The position numbers were made by a program, and so were the translations under genes. From positions 32,182,501 through 32,246,500 of the forward strand of contig JAIVEN010000008.1 of the NCBI GenBank assembly GCA_026686845.1: a stretch of 64,000 nt of DNA. The letters are read 5' to 3'. Position 1 is the first letter of the stretch, and each line of letters starts with the position of its first letter. The notes under the pieces are model-generated. The model was not told where the DNA came from. It was given only the letters and a program-made list of their open reading frames with translations, and searched no databases. The stretch is from Adenanthera pavonina (Eukaryota > Streptophyta > Magnoliopsida > Fabales > Fabaceae). Below, piece by piece: positions 33,896 through 44,431 of the stretch.

Positions 33896-35159
33896 AGTAT
33901 CTGGTCACCAGTATTATCGATTAATATGAATTTGAATTGAATGGGATTCTAATTTCTGTAAAAAACAAACACTCTCACTATAACTTTATCTTTTTTTCAA
34001 AAGGCTCAAATTAATTATAAACTTAATTTAGTACTGAATTATTTATTATTCAACTTAATCGGAGAAGGTAAATGGAAGACCTGTTTGATGGATGTATTTA
34101 TCTCATGAGTCAAACAAAAGGGGATGCATGAAGCATGCATATACAGAGCTGATCAGAGTTTCCAATTTTGGGGTGGGATTTGAACGGTGGACATGGAAAC
34201 GTTGTAAATCACATACATACAACGGAAAGCGTCACACACCCACACACACCCATATGGGCTATACTATAGTAGGCTTTTGTTTTGTTTTTTGTGGCCAAAC
34301 GTATGTAGGCTTCTATTTTTAATTTGGATTTCACGTGGGTATTCATTCTCATTCCAATCTCATGCAGCACATTCTTTTCTTCAATTCCATTAATCATTAT
34401 TAAATAGGCTGTATTTCTTTTTCAACATGAATGAGATAATACATAAAATTTTTTTACCTATTATATTTGGTACTATAATGATGCTATTTTTCCTAAAAGT
34501 AAAAAATAAAAAAGTTAAAAAAGAATTTGAATTGATTGAACAAGTAATCGGTTTAGTTTTTCCAATTTTGACTGGTTTTATAAAGTTTTGGACCAATTCT
34601 ACTATCGACTTTGTAGTTTTAACCAATTTGGTCTAATTCAGACAACAGTGCTTATAGTATTATGATTTTAATCTAGAGAATGAATTTTAGGACTCCATAA
34701 GTAGAATTTTAAAGATTCAATTTTTTTGCCAATAAAAATTCGTTAATATAACTTAATATCATGTTCATCTACTTTGAATCATAATATTTAATTTCTTTAA
34801 ATGACTATATTTATTATCTATGATCATCTCATTTCTATTGGAAAGACACCTAATTTTGATTGGCGAGTAAGTCAGCCTAAAGATATGCTTACCAACAAAA
34901 TCTAAGTGCTGTTATATTTTTTGGCATTATATCTAAGGAAATCTCAAATCCAGATTCTCTAAAGTTGATAATCTATGAAGTTGGTGAAATTAAGCATAAA
35001 TTACTAATACTTTGCATTATAGTATATAAATTTTGTCTTATAAACATAGAATCCTCGTACTTTGTCTGGGTTTGTGCCTTGGTCCCATTATATACCAAAA
35101 AATAATTTTATTCCTGATAATCATTTAGATGAATCTAAGTAATTACTATTACTAATATT
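33896..35159. other. Non-coding DNA
   Basis: No gene is seen. The frame at 34427-34636 sits in low-complexity A/T-rich DNA and matches no family I recognise. A CA-rich tract lies at 34233-34250. Confidence 0.5.
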
Positions 35160-35164
35160 TAGTA

Positions 35165-35590
35165 TACAAGTTGATGTTGTTTTGCACGAATCCACAGATA
35201 TGAAGTCAAGAGAAGGAAAAGTAATATGATTTGGAATATATATATATATATATATATATAAGTGAATCACGTAAGCTATCACTTATACTATTTTAGTTTA
35301 TTAATACCTCTCATGCTCTTCACCTTCCTCATACCACGTGGAATATGGTTTCTCTTTTACTCTCTTGGCCTTGCTTACAACTTACCTGTTTTTCTTATTA
35401 ATAAAATTTAGAAATCTCAACTTCTTTGTTCTATTAAAAATTGTATTTTATTTTTATTTGGGATAATATAATTACTTTGGATGAATAATGTAAGCCACAT
35501 TTAAATTATGAAAAAAAATTTGTTTTGCACGTACCGAAAGATGAAGTCAAAATAAAACGAAGTAATGTCGTTTGGAATTAATATATATTA
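35165..35590. repeat. Short direct duplication (35.17 and 35.51 kb) with (TA)n run
   Basis: GTTTTGCACG, GATGAAGTCAA-type and TTTGGAATATATA blocks occur in the same order at 35177-35245 and 35520-35590. A (TA)n microsatellite of about 12 units lies at 35238-35262. Between the copies is a CACGTGG box (35335). No gene is attached. Confidence 0.6.
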
Positions 35591-35759
35591 AAAAAGAAAT
35601 TTGATTGCTTTTCTTTGCAGTTAATTAGCAATCATTCTTGTTTGGCCACTGGGGAATCACAGTAAAATATGATAGAAAATTGTAGTAGGGTTAGAATCGA
35701 TTTCATCAACACGAACTATTTGGATTAATTATAAAACAAACTGAACATTAATTCCTTTT

Positions 35760-36180
35760 AAGAGTTGAAAAACTACATTAGAATTGATCAACGAACTCTC
35801 TCGCCGTCGCTTCTAGGCTGAACCAAAACTAGCATCGAAACCAGACTCTTTGTCTTCATTGAGATCATAGCTTCGGCCTCTAGTGTCATGGCTTTAAGGA
35901 TTGGGATGTCATCGCTATAGAGGTTCAAACCTGGACAACCCTCCCTCACCTCCTTGTCACTGCCTATACTGCCACTAGAAATTCCTCGATCTCAAATACC
36001 AATTCGTTGCCCAAAGTGACGACGAGATTCTTAAAACCCTCGTCACCGGTGACAACATCAATCACATCCCCTGCTCGATGAATTGAGGAAACTATGTGTT
36101 GCTGAACTCCAGCAAGCTGTCAATCGCTCCGACATCTCCATTATGTAAATCTCTCTACGCTTGGAGATTATGAATCTTTT
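35760..36180 (+). pseudogene. Degenerate coding-like segment, family not recognised
   Basis: The DNA here is GC-richer than its surroundings and reads as broken protein-like text: SDDEILKTLVTGDNINHIP in one frame (near 36015-36075), then DELRKLCVAELQQAVNRSD in another (36078-36140). That would be one protein if a frameshift is assumed. I do not recognise the family and no complete frame exists. It could be a relic exon or chance. Confidence 0.3.
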
Positions 36181-38107
36181 GCTTGAATTTAGGTTTTAGA
36201 CTAATGTTTTTTTTTTTTCAAATTTCTTTTCACTAATTGTGTTCGACTCGCTTGAGAGGAGAAACGAATGATGGAGAAGGGTGCTATAGAGGTGAAGAAA
36301 GGGAGGAGGATGGCGAAACAAAGTCTGAGAGGAGAGAGATTGATGGGATGTTTCTGAGCACTTGAGAGGAGAGATAGGAATGAGTGGGTGGAAAGAGAAA
36401 ATTGAAGAAGTGGGAGATGGAGTGCTAGGATTGTTGATTTACTTTTAATCAATGATGGAAAATGGGATTTGTGTGTTGTGTTTCTTATAAAATAAACCCT
36501 AAAGTTTTTATTGGCAGTTCTTTAAAGAACCATGAAGGAAAGTATCAATTTTCCTTTACAGTTATTTAAAGAATAACAGAAGAAAGTATTATGTTTCTTT
36601 TAATAACCGCAAATAAAATATTACCCACTTCTCTAGTTCATTTTTCTTAGCATTTGTTTGTATAATCAGAAACATTTTTGTGTCAAGGAGAGCCATTTCT
36701 AGGGGTTTCCTTTCCATGAGTATTTAGAAATAGAATGTGAACTTACAATATCTTTATTGACACTTGCAAATTAAGTACTTCTAATTATAAATTTCACATC
36801 ATATTTTAATTTTTTTTAACAGCCACAAAATCTTTTGATTTAAAATCTTAAAATATTAATAATAAAATCTATGGATGACTTCCCTAATTATATAATCTCG
36901 ACGTTCTCCAATTTCATTTTACGCGAAACTTCCTACTTCCTATTCACATTAACTTTTCAACACAAAATAGACCTGCTTGGAGAGCAAGACGTAAAGAGTT
37001 TGAACTCATCTAAATGATTTATCACAAGAAAGAGAATAGAGGGATTAAAGAAGAATATAATGAGAATAAAAGGATTGCGATATATAGTTTCTTAGACAAA
37101 AGGTGGTTAGCTGAATATCAAAGGAGTAGTGTCCAACTTTACTATATTGGATTCTGCAAATTGACGAAGGTTTTCAAAGATTACTTAGCCCAAGAAAGAG
37201 AATATTACATGTACCAAAAGTTTTTAGTTTTTTTTTTCCATTAACAATCGATTAGGTCTAGTGGAATGAATCGGATGTTTTTTAAGAAAAAATTTGTGTT
37301 CAAGTTATAAATAAATAAAAAAGTTATGATGGGAGTGATTTCCTTGATTTGAAACCTGACATGGCATGAATCTAGATTAATTAGTATTAGTTCTCATTAA
37401 AAAATATATATTTTCTACAAAATTAAATAAATTGAATGCTCGTGTGTACTATTTGTTACTTTTAATTTAATGAAAAATTGTTTATTGGAGCCATATGAAT
37501 TATACATGATCACTTTGACAATTTTGAACCTCGTTGATATATAGAAATTAGAACAAAAGAATAACTTGTGGTCCACTTTATGAACATTTGGTCAATATGT
37601 GACTTTACCTGATTGTATCTGCTCAGATGGATCCATATATTGTGTTCAGCATGCTTCCGCATTCGTGTTTCAAAGTCAGAAAAGTTTTAATTCTAATTTA
37701 AAAAAAAACAAAAGATAAAAGGGAAATGTGTTCAAAACCGTTTAATGTTGTAAGTAACTCTCACGAAATAAAATTAATTTATTCTAATTTTCAGAAAAAA
37801 TCAATATTATTCTTTGAAGTGTTTTGATTATATTTATTACTTTTTGTAAACACCACACTATACTTCAGTTTTATTACTTGTCATTTAAATTAAACAAAAT
37901 TAATGATGTAAATATAAATATGACAATAAAAGGTTAAAAATTATTTGTCTTGTTTTTAATTTAATTCAATAACAAGTCATAATCTTATGTATTTGCATGA
38001 ATATTGAATTTTTTTGAAATCACCACCAGTTAAAAAAAATTATGGCAATAATTAGTTGTATCAAAGCTTCTTTCTATTTTGCTTAGTTCAGTTTGTATTC
38101 TAAATAG
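36181..38107. other. Non-coding DNA
   Basis: No gene is recognised. Frames at 36201-36452 (minus) and 37014-37244 (plus) have no motif or neighbour support. At 36510-36600 a GAAAGTAT / TTTAAAGAA pattern recurs two or three times without defined ends. Confidence 0.5.
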
Positions 38108-38613
38108 GCAAAAGGACAATTTTAGTCCCTTAATTTTACACTAGGTTTCATTTTAATTCTTAAATTTTATTTTGTTTCTTCTTTATCCTTTAATTTTCAA
38201 AAAATGGTAAAAAAATTTCCCTGTTACTATTACCATTAACTATGGTAACCCAAAATGTTGACACATATCAATCTTCATTGTCAAATCATTAATATAGTTA
38301 TGTATTCATTAATCTTAGATTTAAAATATTTTTAAATTAAATTGAAAAATAAAAAATAAATCATTACAAATAATCTACTTCTAAATGAAACTTTAATTTT
38401 AGAATTTTTTTGTAATAAAAAATTAGTTTGATAAATAAGTAAGTATTTAAAAAAAAATTTCAGTATTTTTTATTAATATAGTTAATGGTGTTAGTGATAG
38501 GGTAACTTTTTAATTGAATTTTGAAAATTAAAGAATTAACAAGAAATAAAATAAAGTTAATAGATTAAAATGAAATCTGATGTAAAATTAAAGGACTGAA
38601 AGTGTGCATTTGC
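38108..38613. mobile_element. MITE with ~130 bp inverted repeats
   Basis: The left arm (AGTCCCTTAATTTTACACTAG, TTTCATTTTAATT, CCATTAACTAT) is mirrored on the right (ACCATT-type block, ATTAAAATGAAAT, ATGTAAAATTAAAGGACTGA). The arms span about 38108-38240 and 38480-38613. The unique centre is AT-rich and non-coding. The superfamily is uncertain; long arms of this kind occur in Mutator-type and hAT-type MITEs. Confidence 0.7.
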
Positions 38614-38733
38614 TTTATAAATAAAATCAACGAAAATGTTATAAAGACAAGTGGAGTTATACATAAATTACTCATAATTGAAGTGTCACAAGAAGCAATA
38701 ATGGTGCCAGCAGATTGCATTGCTCCATAGCTA

Positions 38734-39012
38734 CTCCCTTAGTTTCTTTTTATTTGTAGTATAAGGTTTATATATATATATATATATTAAGAAATGCAAT
38801 TAATATTTTAGAGTTTCTTTAAAATATTCTAATATACCCTCTAAGAAATTAATAAATAAAAAAATTAATTAATGTTATTTATGACTTTTAAAATAACAAA
38901 TGAATAGATAATTAAAAAAGTAATAATTAATGTTATAATGGAATTTAGAAGTGATAAATAAATAAAAATAAAAATTTTATTTATAAGTGATAGTTAAAAA
39001 TAAATCAAGGAG
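38734..39012. mobile_element. Stowaway-type MITE, TSD TA
   Basis: It starts CTCCCTTAGTTTCTTTTTATTTG, ends AAATAAATCAAGGAG and is flanked by TA on both sides. It contains a (TA)n run. Non-coding. Confidence 0.65.
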
Positions 39013-39859
39013 TATTTTCTTAAAAGGGTTATTATTGATTTACTATGCACATGTACTTTCTCAATAACATTTTAAAATTTTTATTTCAAATCAAGAATGA
39101 TTAGGGGTGAAAATAGGCCATGAATTTATCTAGTGGTCTGATTTGATTTGAACTTGACCTGATTTGACTTGTTTAGTGAAAAAACTACGCTCAAACCTAA
39201 ATGCATGCTTGTTTAATTAAGTAAAAAGGTCTGACTCTATAGGCTTGTCACGCCAACCTTTGTGTTTTGGCCACTGTCAAGCCAACCTGTTTGACTTGTA
39301 TCTAATATTATTTATATATAACATAATATAATTTAAAATAAGTTGGATTTTAAATAGATTTCATATTATGCTAAGGTTTTAAAAGGTAAAAATAACCTTA
39401 CATATATGAAATGGTCAGACTCAAACTTTAGATCTACAATGTTGGTCTCGCTTATTTTTATCCTTATAATTGATCATAATATTTTTGGCCTGGTGGTTTT
39501 GTGGCAAAAGAAAAAAATGCTTCTGCGTTCTTTGTTGCATAGATTCGTACTGCCTTTCATCTCATTGTCGAAAACTTTATGAAGGTACTAATATATTATC
39601 CAAACCTTTAAATTTGTAATTAAATTTAAATAACTAAATATGACTCAAAATTTAAATTGCATAAAAAATTAATAATTACGAATTTAAGTTAAAATTTCAA
39701 ATTTTTTTGTTATTCAAAACAATTTTAGAATTTTGATCCTACACTGACATTTTATGTTCGATAATTGAACATAAATTCATCATGGTGCAAACAAAAAGAA
39801 TAATCAACCTCGAAGCTTATATTTCAAATTCAATAATTCAACCTCAATAAGTCTTCATT

Positions 39860-39897
39860 AAACCCCCCCCCCCCTCTACAACACAAAAAAAAAAAAA
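39860..39897. repeat. Homopolymer C run and A run
   Basis: A run of over a dozen C bases is followed by a run of A. Such runs are length-uncertain in assemblies. Confidence 0.7.
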
Positions 39898-40499
39898 ACA
39901 GAAAAACCCTCAGATTACAGAACAAGTTTACTTACGAATTAAATTGATAATTTCTTTCGTTGAAATAAAAATTTAATATCTCAACCATTCACAAAATCAT
40001 ATGACATTGCAAATTATACTTTTTTAATGATAATTTTTCCGAGAATCATCCTAAAAAACCATGTAAAAAAAAAAGTCTCAAAAGTTCCAAAGCAATTAGG
40101 AGCCAAATTAATTAGAATCAGAGTGAGTAGTGGAATCTAGAAAGCGGATTTGGCGTACATGTGAACTCACAAAAATTAAAGTTTAAATACATACAATAAT
40201 AACAATAAAGAAAAATGGAAGAAAAGAGCGTGTCAAAGTCACAAATGGCTTATTTGGTTTTGGAAGGTTTGACTTAAATTCGAGGAAGAGACAACGGTCA
40301 TTGTTAACGGTGGGCGCGAGACGGATGAGTCAGTTAAGTTTTGTTGGTTGGTCAACTCTGAGGTTTGTAGCAGAAGCCGTCTGGCGGCCGTCCGTTAGCC
40401 ATGCACGTGGGCAACTTCGCCTATCTTTACTCTTTATCCTATTACCACAAAAATTAACTGCTCCCCTCATAAAAAAAAGTAACTATTATTTTTATTTCA

Positions 40500-40760
40500 A
40501 TTTATAAGTCATTTTTATTTATTTTACATAGATTAAGAGTGATAATTAACAACTTAAAATTTTGTCATCCTTTCTTAAGTTACCCTAATTTAATATAGTT
40601 GATTCATAAATTAAATTCCCAAACATTAATTAAATTTCATCATTTTTCAGGATCATTTTGATAAAAAAAAAATTAAATACACCATGTAATTACTAAAATA
40701 TTTTATATTATGAAACATAAATTTCTCTAAAAAGTGTTTTATATAGCAAAACGGAGGGAG
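40500..40760. mobile_element. Probable Stowaway-type MITE with duplicated end
   Basis: The right end reads AAAACGGAGGGAGTTA, the usual terminus of these MITEs. The left end near 40480-40500 (AGTAACTATTATTTTTATTTC) is a weaker match. It interrupts arm 1 of the inverted duplication. Confidence 0.45.
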
Positions 40761-40827
40761 TTATCCCCTATAATGCATTGGACTATAAAACGGAGGGAGT
40801 TATCCCCTATAATGCATTGGACATATT
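40749..40827. repeat. 39 bp tandem duplication
   Basis: Two nearly identical 39 bp units each contain AAAACGGAGGGAGTTATCCC and CTATAATGCATTGGAC. The unit spans the MITE end and adjoining flank. Confidence 0.9.
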
Positions 40828-41356
40828 TGACTTTGAGAGTATTTTGATCAAAATTGGATGCTTCTCTTGTCTTTAAAGTAAAGCTCACAAATTTGGGTCG
40901 GCTAAACAAAATTTATGAAACGTTTCTGATAATGGTAAAACGATGAAAATGACAAAATATTTAAGCTGAAAAGCATTCCCAAGTACGATAAAACTAGGCA
41001 GGGGATGCATAGATTGTGTTTTTGCAACTAGATTGTCTTCTTGTAACCTTAGATAGCTGTTGTTTTTTTTTTCTAAAATGTTAGGTCTGAGATCTTCAGA
41101 AATCTTATAGATTTTGGTTATAACAAAATAAAAAAATTTAATGGTTTCTTAACCCGTTTTGATTATAGCACTGCAAGAAATTAAACAGTGATTCACACAG
41201 ACAAAATCTGTAAGATAAGCCTTGAAAATCCAAAAGAAACATGTTTTTTTCCTCTTTTTTTTAATAAGCTATATACTCAACTTATTCTACATCTACTTAA
41301 ATTTTAGGACCTATATGTTGTGAAAGTTTTAGGTTAGCTGAAAACTTACTAAGTAC

Positions 41357-41628
41357 TTCGTCCATTTCAAAATAATTGTCACTTTATGCTTTTTTCTATA
41401 TTTCAAAACAATTATCCACTTTACAATTTTCAAGAAAATATTAATGATGTTTTACAGGTTTACACTTCAATCATAATGAAGGAAGAGAGAAGTATTAAAG
41501 GTATTATATAATTAGTGAGGGTATTATAGTAAAATACAATTAAATTTTATTAATTTTTAGGCTATTTATTAGGTTTCTTAATCTATGTGCATAACTCTAA
41601 CATGACAATTATTTTGAAATAGAGAGAG
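41357..41628. mobile_element. Stowaway-type MITE, TSD TA
   Basis: It starts CTTCGTCCATTTCAAAATAA and ends TTATTTTGAAATAGAGAGAG, a clear inverted pair, with TA on both sides. 272 bp, non-coding. Confidence 0.75.
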
Positions 41629-42429
41629 TACTACTTTAAAAATTAATCAACATCAATGTATTGATACTTTTGATATTTAAGATCTTTTTTAATTACATAA
41701 TATATAGTTTTTTTATTTAAAATATACTCCGTCCAATTCAAAATATAGGGTAGATTTTTTGAGGATTAAGATTTTAAAATATAAATTACTTCGTAAAAGT
41801 TTGTAACCATTTAATATTCCTTTTTTTCATTTCCCCCCATATATGATGAATCTTAATTAAAGTACATACTTGACTTTTTTTTGTATGTTAGAGAGGGATT
41901 TAAAAAGATAGTCATAATTAAAATACGATAATTTAATGAGGATAATTTTAAAAACATATGATAATTTTTTAAAAAATTAAGGTATGTAATTAACCTTAAT
42001 TACTTTTTCTAGTGAGAGTAAGGGAATTAAATATGACTATATACATAAGACAAAATAGAAAGACAGGAACAACAAGAGGTTGAATAATATATGTAATTCA
42101 TCATGGAAGATGGAACATAATCTTCGATGTCCTTTACCTTGTTTTTTATTACCTGCAACACCAATGGGGATAATAAAGACTCATATCCAAAAGCATCCTC
42201 GTTCGAATGAACTAACTATTTGACTTTTGAATCGAAAACCCTATAATATATATATATATATATTGTTTTCTTGTCTACGTGATTAATGGGAAAAAACGAC
42301 TAACTTACTGATCCCCCCTGTCCTTTCACCCAGGAAACAAGAGAAAGATAAGTTTGTGTAAAATTCTGATTATTACTTTTCATTAAAAAAAGAAAAAAAC
42401 CAGAGACAGATGAGATTGATTGAAATGAA
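41629..42429. other. AT-rich non-coding DNA with a possible MITE
   Basis: ATACTCCGTCCAATTC at 41725 is a Stowaway-like end; a weak partner (TAGTGAGAGTA) lies at 42010-42020. A (TA)n microsatellite is at 42244-42262. No gene. Confidence 0.4.
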
Positions 42430-42720
42430 AACTTTGGGCCAAAAGAACATGTATATAAAAAGCAGATGCTAGACGTAAGTCATCACCAACGTCTGTCTCT
42501 AGCCTTCACAAGAGAGATGCATGCATCCAGAAATGATGAAACATCGTTTTCCTCATTTGGATCATTCGTTTCAAATCCACACTTCATCTCTACCTCTTCA
42601 TATGTGCACGTCCCTCTCGCAGCCATGGAAGAAACTTCGACTCGACCTATATTTAATTAACAACAACGACGATACGTACATGTCCAATATATGTATCACG
42701 TAAAATACAACACTACTTTC
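42430..42720 (+). other. Possible small transcription unit, unrecognised
   Basis: A TATA-like TATATAAAAAG at 42452 lies just before two overlapping short frames (42466-42660 and 42521-42703, 64 and 60 codons) in DNA that is less AT-rich than its surroundings. Neither peptide resembles a family I know, and neither has a signal peptide. It may be a promoter relic of a lost gene or a non-coding transcript. Confidence 0.25.
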
Positions 42721-42947
42721 CTCCTTTTAATTAATGTTCATTTAGGACGGTTTTATTACACCTTTAGCTTACTACCTCTTCATTTTTGTGTTCAAAAGGA
42801 ACCAGGTCGTTCAATGGTCTGCATGTTTATTAATCATCATCATTAAATCACGACTTCTTTTTCACACCAAGTCATTCTAGTTCTCATTCTCACTCTTTGT
42901 GTAAGACTCAAACATTTTTTCCCCTCTAATTATTAAGTTGTGCTGAA
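42721..42947. other. Non-coding DNA
   Basis: Nothing recognisable is seen. Confidence 0.5.
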
Positions 42948-43150
42948 GCTCTTCCCTAACCTTCTATTTATAAACCTTCCAAGCTGAGTCCCAGGAGTAC
43001 AAGGCTCTTCTCAACCAAACTGATCTATGTCTCTAAAAGATTAGATATGATAAGATAACATATCCTAATTTAGAAATATAATCTCATCCATGGATCATAT
43101 TAATCATTTGAAATAATTAATTTAAAATTTTCTTTTCACAGGCAGATATT
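42948..43150. repeat. Dispersed repeat, second copy (match to 7.59-7.83 kb)
   Basis: It shares CTATTTATRRACCTTC, AACCAAACTRATC and ATCCTAATTTAGAAATATAATCTC with 7590-7830 in the same orientation. Only one arm is present here, so the copy does not form a foldback. Confidence 0.7.
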
Positions 43151-44431
43151 ACACCAAACAAATCAATTTCTAGCAAACAAAATGCCACACCTTAACTTTC
43201 TGAGATTTTTCCTATGCATTAGACATCTATTAGAGTCATATAGAGAGGATTTGAAAGCTTGAAATAATCAAAACTTCAAAATTCATTTTTATTTATGAAT
43301 TCTTTTGGGGCATGGCTTTTCTACTCTTGATAATTATTGGCCTAATTTCCCTCAATTAAAAACTAATTAGGAAATTAACATAATAATTCCAATAAATCAT
43401 AATTTGACATTTAAGAATCAAAATATTGACAATTAAGGGCCAAAAATAATGATTACTAAAGACCAAATTAACATTACCAAATTAATGCCAAAAAAGGATC
43501 TAAAAAATGGCATTACCGTAATATTTTCAAATCCCAATTTTCTTAAATTTCTCTTATTGGCTTGGATTACTATTCATTCATTTTTCTTAATAGTTTCCTC
43601 TTCCTTTTGTTTCTATCTTTGAACTTCCTTCCCATTCTAAGCCATTTTGGATTCTTCTAGAGCACTATCTAGGCTCAGATTTTGATAAACAATATAGTTT
43701 GTATGGCACTTATCCTTTTTCATCTCCAAATATAAAGGTCAAGATTTTGGGATGTTACACAAAATCCTTGAGAAAAGTAGCCAAAATAAGTGAGAAATAT
43801 TTTTCTCACGCATTTTCTCCAGAAAAAAAAAAGATTGTCAAGATATTTTTCATAGAGAAAAAATTTCTCACGGAAAAGAATCAAGAGAAACCACTTCCCA
43901 TGGAAAATTGGGGAAAGGAATGGAAGTAGAAGACACACCACAAAGGCAACTTCATTAGAAATCTGAGCTTTGATACCAATTAATATGGCGCTCTTGGAGA
44001 AAACTCTAAGCAAAGGAGAAAATACAGCGAAAGTATTCACTCATGAATGAAGCAAGATTGATGATCCTTTGCTAGAATCCAAGAATATGTTCCTAAGCCC
44101 CAATAAGATGATACCTAGCTGATCACTTTGAATGGTAAGTCACAAGATTCCTAAGAAAACACATGAATTTAGATAATTCCTCACAAGAGAATTTGAAAGA
44201 AAAATAATTCTTATTTCTTGCTTCATGGCTTTGTCTCTAGTTCTTGTAATTAGCCCACTAATTGCAAGGGATCCTTTGGTACATTACTCTTCCTTGCTTC
44301 AAGTTGGACGTTGCTTCCTTGATGGTCTCGATCACTTTGCTATGACTATGATGCAAGCAAGCTAGGAAGCATAGAGCAAGCCTAAGATGTTGGAGAGAAA
44401 GAGGATGAATATGTGATCCAAAAGTGAAAGA
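43151..44431. other. Non-coding DNA with a retroelement primer-site-like sequence
   Basis: No gene. On the minus strand TGGTATCAAAGC (43967-43978) resembles the tRNA-Met primer site with one mismatch. The following 450 bp (43985-44431) would then be LTR sequence of a minus-strand element. The frame at 43720-44040 is hydrophobic, low in complexity and not recognised. Confidence 0.4.

Larger units (their letters stand above)
39480..41190. repeat. Arm 1 of inverted segmental duplication
   Basis: This stretch matches the reverse complement of 57200-58740 in the same block order. Blocks, arm 1 / arm 2: 39500-39590 / 58605-58720; 39610-39725 / 58490-58600; 39770-39870 / 58075-58190; 40085-40180 / 57785-57885; 40225-40410 / 57525-57715; 40975-41060 / 57375-57450; 41075-41190 / 57200-57315. 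The best block is 40225-40410, with TTATTTGGTTTTGGA, GGTTTGACTTA, ACAACGGTC, CGGTGGGCG and a G-box GCACGTG. No coding frame is evident. The pattern suggests a duplicated promoter or 5' gene region. Confidence 0.75.

Noticed and set aside
34427..34636. Small membrane protein (MNEIIHKIF...)
   Set aside because: Hydrophobic only because of AT-rich codons; no ribosomal context, family match or conserved neighbour, and an overlapping frame exists on the other strand.
36201..36452. Minus-strand 83-codon frame with hydrophobic start
   Set aside because: Possible signal-peptide look, but it reads A/G-rich low-complexity DNA in reverse and has no recognisable domain.
36510..36610. Subterminal repeats of a fourth CACTA element
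   Set aside because: Two or three GAAAGTAT/TTTAAAGAA repeats are present, but no CACTA ends or TSD were found nearby.
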